A DNA stretch of 64,000 nucleotides from Bolinopsis microptera (taxonomy: Eukaryota; Ctenophora; Tentaculata; Lobata; Bolinopsidae): NCBI RefSeq assembly GCF_026151205.1, contig NC_087078.1, forward strand, positions 4,295,675 to 4,359,674, in the 5' to 3' direction. The translations under genes were made by a program, and so were the position numbers. Below are positions 54,601 through 63,600 of this stretch, in pieces (within the stretch, counting starts at the first letter, position 1; each line of letters starts with the position of its first letter). The notes under the pieces were generated by a model. That model did no database searches and was not told the DNA's origin. It saw nothing but the letters and a program-made list of their open reading frames with translations.

Positions 54601-57600
54601 TGGGCGGTCGTACAGACAGAAAGACATACAAAGAGAATCTTTCGAATTATTATATAGACTAGAGAGCCCGTGGTCACAGGGAGGAAGGTAATAATATTCT
54701 TCGGTAGTCAGATTTTATCGCATCAAAAAATATCCGTCACAACCGAAGACACAGCCGATCAAAATGTAGCTTGCACTAAACACAAAGTAATTACCTCAAA
54801 ACCGATCAAAATGTCGTAACAATAATCATTGCACGTGCACGTACGTGTACAATCCTTGTTACCAATACCATGGTTACTTTGCAACTACCTATTACATATG
54901 GTTGAGTGGTTAAGGGGTTTTCCAAACTCCAGGGGCTCGTGAAGTGTCTTACACAACCTCTCCGAGCCCAAGATCCGTAGTGCGTGGTGAAGAGCCACAC
55001 CCTTCTCGAGGTGCCACTGTTAAGCTTAGTAGCCTGTTCTGGGTGATTCCAGTTAAAACAGGTGAACGGTAACAGAACACTGCGGCTCTAGACCAGTACA
55101 GGTCGAAAAATATAACCGGGACATCTGTCTCGTTAGGACTGCATGCAGTTCATCGGGTGCGAAGGGCCAGCATCCCTTCCACCTCAAATAACATCGCTAC
55201 TGAAACAACACACACATCAAATGGACGGAGTGCTACTTCCAATTCAAGGACGGATGGTTCCAGCATGACGGAGGCTGGGCAAAGCCTACGGGAACCCAGT
55301 CGCCTGATGAGAAGAGGGGGTACTCGTCATCCGACCAGATTTATTAGTCAACAGATCATCCATGTTGACCCTGCTTCCAACAAATCCAATCCAGTAAATT
55401 ATTGCAAACAGTTTTTACGTTTTGGAACATGGAACGTTCTATCTCTTGTCAGCTCATCTACACAGCTCTACCAACTTAGTCAAAACATTGATCAGTACAG
55501 ATTGGATCTTTTGGGGATCACCGAGACTCACATGCCTGGATCTGGCACCACTCTACTGGACAATGGCAGTCTACTCATCCATTCCGGTAGAGTCGACGGG
55601 ATCAAGAGACAGGGAGTCGGTCTCAGTCTTTCAAAACGAATCAGAAACTCCCTGATATCGTTCACTCCCACATCGGAGCGGGTTTTAACTGCTAGGCTGC
55701 ATAGTAAGCAAATCAACATCTCTGTTGTTGTGGCCTATGCTCCAACTGAGGGTGCAGAGGAGAGTGAGAAAGATAAGTTTTATAGGACACTCACAGATAC
55801 ATTTGATGGGCTACCTCGTCACGATATCAAGTTACTGCTCGGCGATTTTAATGCAAAAGTAACATCAGGCAGATATGGAAGTGAAGCGGTCATCGGTGGG
55901 GAATCACTCCATAGCTCATCAAATGACAACGGGACAAGACTTGTGGATTTCTGTGCGACGAACCAGCTTGTCATCGGGGGAACTCTCTTCGAGCACAAGA
56001 AAATTCACAAGGGAACATGGCGGTCCCCCAACGGGCTCACCGTCAATCAGATAGATCATATCTGCATTGGAAAGCGGTTTCGTCAGTCACTTTTTGATGT
56101 TAGGGTATGTCGCGGGGCAGACATCGGCCCCGATCATTATCTGGTTCTAGGACTGCTGAAAATCAAACTTCAGTCAGTGACAAAGATCAACGCCAACAGG
56201 CCCAATGTGCCTGCCATTGAGCGCCTGAGGGATAGTACTACGGTTACAGAGTACAATGTGGCTCTTCAAAACCGATTTGCAAGTCTGGATAGTGAGGTCA
56301 ACCTCGAGGATATGTGGCGTAATCTCAGTCAGACCGTCACTGATGTCTCACTGGAGGTACTAGGCAAGAGACCCCGGAAGGCAAAGGAGCAACACCTGTC
56401 ACGGAAGACCAAGGATTTATTGATTCAGCGGGCACAGTTTAAGTGCAAAGACCCAAACTCGGACGCTAACAGGTCAGAGTATTCTAAACTTAATAAGTTA
56501 GTCAAGAAAAGCAGCAAGCTAGACGACAACAACTGGGCAGTTAGAGTAGCTACTGATCTTGAGGAAGCAGCGAGCAAAGGTCAGCAGCGTGAGGTATGGG
56601 CAAAGATCAAGAAGATCTCTGGTAAGAACAAGAAGCCTCAAGCATCTTGTGTCCGGGACAAGGACGGTAGGAAGATCACGGATCCCCAACAGCAGAGGGA
56701 TAGGTGGAAGGAGTACTTTACTGAACTTCTGAACCCTCCATTATCAAGTGTCGACCTTGCCGACCTTGATACAGTACCACCCCAACCCCACTTTAACTCT
56801 CTCTCTTGTTCGGATGGACCACCCACCAGAGACGAGATTAGTTACTCCCTGACAAAGCTTAAGAACAACAAAAGCCCAGGAGTGGACGGGATAACTAACT
56901 GAAGTATGGTGCGAGTGCTCTAGTTGATCAACTAGAGTGTCTATTCAAGAAAGTCTGGGAAGAAGAGACTGTTCCTGAAGATTGGTTAAAGAGTGTGATC
57001 ATTGTTATTGGGAAGAAATGAGACACTTCAGTCTGCGGGAACAACAGAGGGATCACCTTAAGGTCTACAGCATCTAAGCTTTTTCAGATGATTCTTCTTA
57101 AGCGGTTACATGCTGGTATGGAGTGTCTTCTCAGGGAGAATCAGTGCGGATTTAGACAGAACCGCTCATGTATTGATCAGATTTATTCTCTCCGAACTAT
57201 TATTCATAACTGTCTTGAGTTTAACATTCTTCTTTACATTAATTTTGTCGATTTCAAGGCAGCGTTCGATTCTATCAGAAGGGACTTTATTTGGTGCAGT
57301 ATGAGACACTATGGGCTGCCTGAAAAATATGTCAGAATATTTTAGTCATTTTTTGGGGGTACCATGAGTGCCGTGAGGGTTAATGGGGAGCTGACAGACT
57401 GGTTTGATGTTAACTCAGGCACAGGTCAGGGCGACATTCAAGCACCTCCTGTCTTTAATTTCTGCCTAAACTTTTCTGCATTTCTGGCTGAGACCAACAA
57501 GATCATCAGTCAAGGCGCAGTGCTGCAGAAAGAGACGAAGACGGTCGAGGAAAAGGTCATTTTGGACACCGATTATGCTGATGACATGGCTATTATGGAC

Positions 57601-60600
57601 AACTCAGGGGAAGGCCTACAGGAGTCAACTGATCTATTAGTTCATTACAGCTCCTACGCTGGGCTCAGAATAAATGCAAAGAAGACCCAATGCATGGCTG
57701 TAAGCAAGTGCGCCTCCCAGCGACCTTTCATCAAGGATGATTGTATTGAGCTGTCGGTTGAGGGTGAACCCGTCGAGCAGGTTAGCAACTTTGTCTACCT
57801 GGGTGCAACTATCAGTGGGGATGGGACAATCAACAGAGACCTGGATGTCCGTATCCAGAAGGCTACTGGCGCCTGGATTATTTTACACTTTTGAATACGT
57901 TTACATTTGCATAGCTCTCTTATCTAATATTTCTATTTGAGATAAGACTGGCTCATCACTGTGTGCGTGTAATTGTTCGACGGATTTTTACACACTATAC
58001 ACAATACAAGTACACGGAATCTGTAAACTATGTCAACTGTCATTCCAAATTTCGATGAAAAGATACGGCTTATTATTGGTAATCTTTTGAGTAAAGCAGA
58101 TCCACTTCCCAAAACACTCCTGACTGCTTTTGACTCGTCTAAAGATGTGTCCGATAATCAGACTGTACTCGGTGGGCCCCGTTTTCAGTTAGCTACATTG
58201 AACGCTTGTGCTCTTTTTCTCAACATCAAAACCGAGGAGCCTAAAGGCAACCGTATATTTTCAAATAAGCCTTCACTTGCCAAGAGAATCATACTCGAGA
58301 TTCAGTCACTGTACCCTGCCATCTGTCCGGATTGTGATATCGAATACTCGACTCAGTTTGATTCTGTTACAAAACCTGCCGCATGTTGCTTTCTTTGTTT
58401 GCAAGGCTGCCATGATTGTGATTCTTTTGAACCACGTGTGTCTTCAGCTACTTCTGTTTGGCTTTGCAAAGCATGTTATGAAACCAACTTATCAAATCAG
58501 TCAAAGGCGAAATCCAAGGCCCCTAGTAAATTGGCCTCTAAACAGCAATCTGGTGCAAACACTCCATCTTCCCAGAACCAGAAAAAACAACATGTCTCCC
58601 TTGATCAAGATGAGCTTCAGAAAAAGCTTTCAATCGTCAAATCACAGGAAGATGAACAACATTCAGTAAATGACGATAAATCGCAGCTGCCCAATTTACG
58701 GCTTGATGAGATCTGCAGCTTGCTAAAACTTGGAAAATGCCCACACGGTGTCAGTGGTAAAACGCCAAGTAATGATCAATCAGCATGCAAAATGTTCCAC
58801 CCTCCACGCTGCTCTAAGTTCATTAAAAATAGTACCCACAGAAAGTTTGGCTGTAGGCGTGGTGATAAATGCAAATTTTTTCATCCCCAACACTGTCCAA
58901 CATCCTTGTCTGATAAGTCTTGTTACGATGAGGAATGCTTATTAGTTCACACTGTTGGTACTAAACGACACAAACCCAAGGAGCGTGATTCCTACAGAAG
59001 AGACATCTCTGATAACAGAACTTCCAATGATCAGAAAAATAAAGAGAATAACAACAATAAAAGGACGCGCTCTTCTTCTCAGTCTCATACTAAGTCAACA
59101 CCCCATCATGAGAACAAGGATTTTTTAGAGATTCGATCCCTTCTGACGAACTTCCAGACCACTTTTCAGAAAGAGATCGAAAACATAAAATCCAGTATTG
59201 TGACTCAGGAGAACAGAATTGCCTCGCTCTTCCCCAGTGCCAACCAGCACATCATCAGGCAGTTCGTCCCTCACGGTCCTCCAAGCCAGAACATCATGTT
59301 CCAACATCCTGTTCCCCAGTTCCAACCGCAGAGTCGTTTTCCTCCTCCCCAAGCGAACTGGTCGAACATTCTAGCATCTGGCTGCTAAACATTCAATCAT
59401 TTAACCCTAGCACCCATAGCACCTCCAGATGGAAAGCCTCTTACCTTGAAGACGAATTAAGAAAGGAACAAGCCAAGAACCACACTGTTCCATTAATCGC
59501 CTTAACAGAGACATGGCTTAAGTCTTACATTGAGGATGCTCAACTTGAAATTCCGGGTTACTCTCTGTTCAGAAGTGATAGAGAAGCTAGGGTTGGAGGT
59601 GGAGTTTTACTTTATACACATGATGAACTCCCCATAACTAACGTCCAGACATATGATGATAGATACTGTCAGGCTTTGATGTGTACCAGCGAATCTGAAA
59701 AGTCAATCATTTGTGTTCTATATCGCCCGCCCGAGTGTCCAGTTCCCAGTTTTAAATCATGTTTGGACTTCATTGACCAGTACATTGCCAGTGGCGATGG
59801 CGAATACCGGCTATCACTTCTTGGAGACTTTAATATTCCCCTCATTGGCTGGTCCACTAATTCTATCTTACCCGGTGGTTCCTCATGTTCAACTTACAGT
59901 GCAGCTCTTTTACTTGACTTCATGTCTGAGAATCTATGTACTCAACATGTGCTGGAACCCACCCGACTCAGAAATGTATTAGATCTGTACATTTCAAACT
60001 CAGAGGATCTAGTTTCTCACGTCTCTATTTCGGACACTCCACTATCAGATCACAGACGTGTAGAGATATTTTTGTCTTACAATCCTTGTTCTCCTACTCA
60101 TTCAGATCCTCCGGATTTCATTGATTCTTCGTTTAGAAGCTTAGACTTTAATAAAGCAGATTTTTCATCGATCAATGACATGCTCTCATCTGTTGACTGG
60201 GCTCAACTCATCAACCTTTGCGACAAAGAGGATTTTCCAGAGCTATTCACTCTTATTACTCTACAAATCTGCCAGATTGGCTGTCCGAAGAAGATCCCTC
60301 CCAAAACCCAAACTCGCTCATCTGTGCGCATCCCCTCTCGCAGAAAACGAAAGCTTCAAACCCAGCTAGAGGCTGCAAAAATTAATCCTCATAGCCCTCC
60401 CACACAGATTGAATCTTTGAACCGGAAACTTGCTCTCGCTCATATGGATATTCGTGATGCCATCAACCAGGATCTCCTGTACCGTGAACAGCAAGCCGTA
60501 AGCAAGGTAAAAGAAAATCCCAAGTATTTCTATAGTTACGCTAAGAAATTTTCGAAGAAGAAAAGCAACATCAGCATGCTTTTTGATGGAAACGGTGCCA

Positions 60601-63600
60601 TCAAATCAAATCCAAAAGATATTGCCAACCTCTTGCAGAATCAGTTCTTGTCAGTATTCAGTGATCCTTCGAAAACTCGGATCGACTCTGCTTCTTTCAG
60701 TCCCCCTCCAATCAAGCATCCTTTTACTGACGATATGCTGAATTTCTCCGTGGACGACATCATTAAGGCCATTGAAGACATCAAACCTAATGCTGCATCA
60801 GGTCCTGACGAAATTCCAGTCACCCTTCTCAAGAACTGCAAGAAAGCCCTAGCAGAACCAATGCACATCATCTGGTCCCGCTCTTTAGTTACTGGGGAGG
60901 TCCCTAGTTTCTATAAGTTCTCACACGTATTTCCTCTCCACAAGAAGGATAGTCGAGCCAAACCAGCTAACTACCGACCTATATCACTCACCTCTCATGT
61001 GGTTAAAGTATACGAGAGGGTGATAAGAAAAAAGCTGGTAAACTATTTGGAGATCAACAACCTCATATGTAGTAAGCAGCACGGATTTAGATCTGGCCGG
61101 AGTTGCCTTACTCAACTTCTCCACCATTTTGATGACGTTTTGGATTCTCTGAGCAACAATTCAGATTTTGATTCAATATACCTCGACTATGCCAAGGCTT
61201 TCGATAAAGTCGATCACAAACTCCTACTGAGAAAGCTCCAACTCTATGGAATCCATCCTAAAATCATAAAGTGGATAGAATCTTTCCTCTCAGACCGGAA
61301 ACAAGCAATTGTTGTTGACGGTCATCTGTCCATCCTTGCACTGATAATCAGCGGAGTTCCACAAGGTACTGTTTTGGGGCCGATCCTTTTCTTGATTTTT
61401 ATCAATGATATCGAACATTGTATCATGCACTCTATAATTCGATGTTTTGCTGATGACACTCGCATATCCATTGCTATCAAATCGGAGCATGACGTCAAGC
61501 TCCTCCAAGAAGATCTGCAAAATGTCATTGACTGGTCTGAAAGAAATAATATGGCCCTTCACAAAGACAAATTTGAGTACATGTGTCATAAATTCAACCA
61601 CCAATATGTACTATCTGAACTTCCATTTGTGGTTGAACACTATCAATACTCAGTTTCCAAAGACACTATACTTGAGCCAATACATCAGCTCAGGGATTTA
61701 GGCGTCATAGTGTCAAGTGATCTCTCTTGGTCCCCTCACATACGAGCCATTGCAGATAAAGCTCGCCAAAAAGCATCATGGGTTCTCAGTGTATTTCACA
61801 CACGATCTCACTCCATCATGCTGACGCTATACAAATCAATGGTTCGAAGTCTGATTGAATATTGCTGTCCATTATGGCATCCCTCAAAAATCAGCGATAT
61901 CCAAGAACTGGAGAGTGTACAGAAAGCATTCACCGCCAGAATATCAGGAATGCGCGATCTCCACTACTGGGATCGCCTGGTCTATCTATCTCTGATGTCT
62001 CTTCAACGAAGGCGGGAGCGATTCATCATTCTCCATATGTGGAAAATCCTCCACGGAAAGACCAGCAATGATCTGAACGTTCTATTTGTTTCACGCCCAA
62101 GGCTTGGAAACCTTGCAGTAATTCCATCAAAACGTAGAACCAGTTCAACAGCAAACCTCACCTTGTTTGACAACTCATTTGCAGTTCAGGGACCTAAATT
62201 GTGGAATGCAATCCCCTACCATCTGAATGTCATTCAAGATCTAGAGCACTTCAAAGATAAGCTCACAAAGTTCATGTTGTCTCTCCCTGATAAGCCGCCG
62301 ATCAGGGGATATACTCCTCCAAATACGAACTCTCTGCTGTGCTGGCGCAACGAGCGAGACTCTACTTCGCTATGGGGTGGTCAGAAGATGTGATGGCCCC
62401 GTCAAGTCTTGACGAAACTCAACATAGGTCACATAGGTAGGTAGGTAGGTCCTTTCATCAGCTGTGGAACATTTGGAATAGCAGAACTATAAAGACTCCA
62501 ACCAAGATCAGGATCTATAGGGCTGCTGTCCTCACCATCCTGTTGTATGGAGCTGAAGTCTGAAACACCACCAAAAAGCAGATGAAACGCTTCAAGGTTT
62601 TCCATCAAACCTCCTTGAGAAGGATCCTTAGGATTAAATGGTTCTTTCATGTGACCAACGAAGAAGTTCTTAGGAGGGCTGGCATCAAGTCAGTCGAGAC
62701 TTTCATCAGTGCTGCCAGGTTACGTTGGTATGGACATGTAGTTAGAATGCCAGACTCTAGACTACCAAGGTTTCTGTTGAACTGGAAGCCAAATTATGGA
62801 AAGAGGTCAAGGGGCAGACCCCGTAAGAACTGGAAGTCCTGCGTACTCGAAGATGCTGCTAAGTTTACAGGTGTTGAAAACATCGACAACAACACGACAG
62901 AAGCTTTGGCTACCAACCGAGTACAGTGGAGACATATGTTACGCCGCCAACGCGATGTGTGTGATGCAGGCCACTCCAACGACTAGGAGGAGACCTTACC
63001 ATGTAACATGTATGTATGTATTACATATCTATTTGCACGTGGGCGGTCGTGCAAACAAAGAGAATCTTTCGAATTATAATAATGACTAAAAAACCCGTGG
63101 TCACAGGGAGGAAACTAATAGCGTTCTTATCGCATGAAAAAACATCCATCCCTACCATAGATATAGTCGATTTAAATTAAAACCACTCTCAACACAGCGT
63201 AATTAATTAGTATTGCTGTACAACTACTACAGCGTAATTATCACAAAGCCGATAAAAATGACGTTCCAACAATCATTGCAACAATCGTTGCAGAAGTTGC
63301 TATGCAACTTCTATTTCTCATCTGATTTGCACGTCGACGGTCGTACATACAAAGAGAATTTTTCGAATTATAAGTAAGATATACAATAATATCGTATCGA
63401 TTTTTTTCTTTCTTCAAAATAATTATTTTCACAAAGATATATTACGGCACCTTGGTACTAGTATTGCTGTATTATAGTATTATTATAGCTTATTATTATA
63501 AGTAATCATAGTAACAAAGTATCATAGTAACAAAGTAACAAACTTACCACTGAGCACAGGGTTTGTTGACAGTTTCTCCCTCACTATACAGCTCCCCGCT

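Larger units (their letters stand above)
57875..62450 (+). mobile_element. CR1/Jockey-group LINE, apparently full length and intact
   Basis: A 4,576-bp insertion in the RTE-like LINE. The flanking host frame resumes at 62451 with only CCT duplicated (57872-57874; 62451-62453). It has a 5' leader of 155 bp, ORF1 (58030-59388), an overlapping ORF2 open to 62393, and a short 3' end finishing in (AGGT)n. No stop or frameshift is seen in either ORF. The lack of decay against the broken host element indicates a recent insertion and a possibly active family. Confidence 0.85.
54900..63018 (+). mobile_element. RTE-like LINE, decayed, with a younger LINE inserted
   Basis: Flanked by the direct repeat TATTACATAT (54890-54899; 63019-63028). 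Without the inner LINE it is about 3.54 kb, the size of a full RTE element, and ends in (ATGT)n. The long frame from 55157 carries an APE endonuclease ([60 protein letters not shown]). RT pieces follow: [70 protein letters not shown]. After the inner LINE come [23 protein letters not shown] and [14 protein letters not shown] frameshift near 56895 and stops near 57018, 57344 and 62562 show that it is dead. Clade assigned by eye. Confidence 0.8.
54409..63379 (-). mobile_element. Head-to-tail array of three Helitron-like elements, split by a LINE
   Basis: On the minus strand, copy a runs 63379-63086 (TCTTACTTATAATTCG ... TTAG). Copy b starts at the next base, 63085 (TCATTATTATAATTCG), and ends CTAG at 54659. 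Copy c starts at the next base, 54658 (TCTATATAATAATTCG), and ends CTAA at 54409. There is no spacer between copies. Copy b is interrupted by the RTE-like LINE (54900-63018) and without it is about 298 bp; a is 294 bp and c 250 bp. Shared internal motifs are acgaccgcccacgtgcaaat and ccctgtgaccacggg. Confidence 0.7.

Noticed and set aside
59669-61604. Minus-strand and alternative-frame ORFs over the inner LINE
   Set aside because: Shadows of the intact ORF2 coding frame.
45290-63547. Long terminal repeats or other virus-like elements
   Set aside because: I looked for paired direct repeats with protease, integrase, capsid or envelope motifs and saw none. The RT sequences present belong to LINEs.
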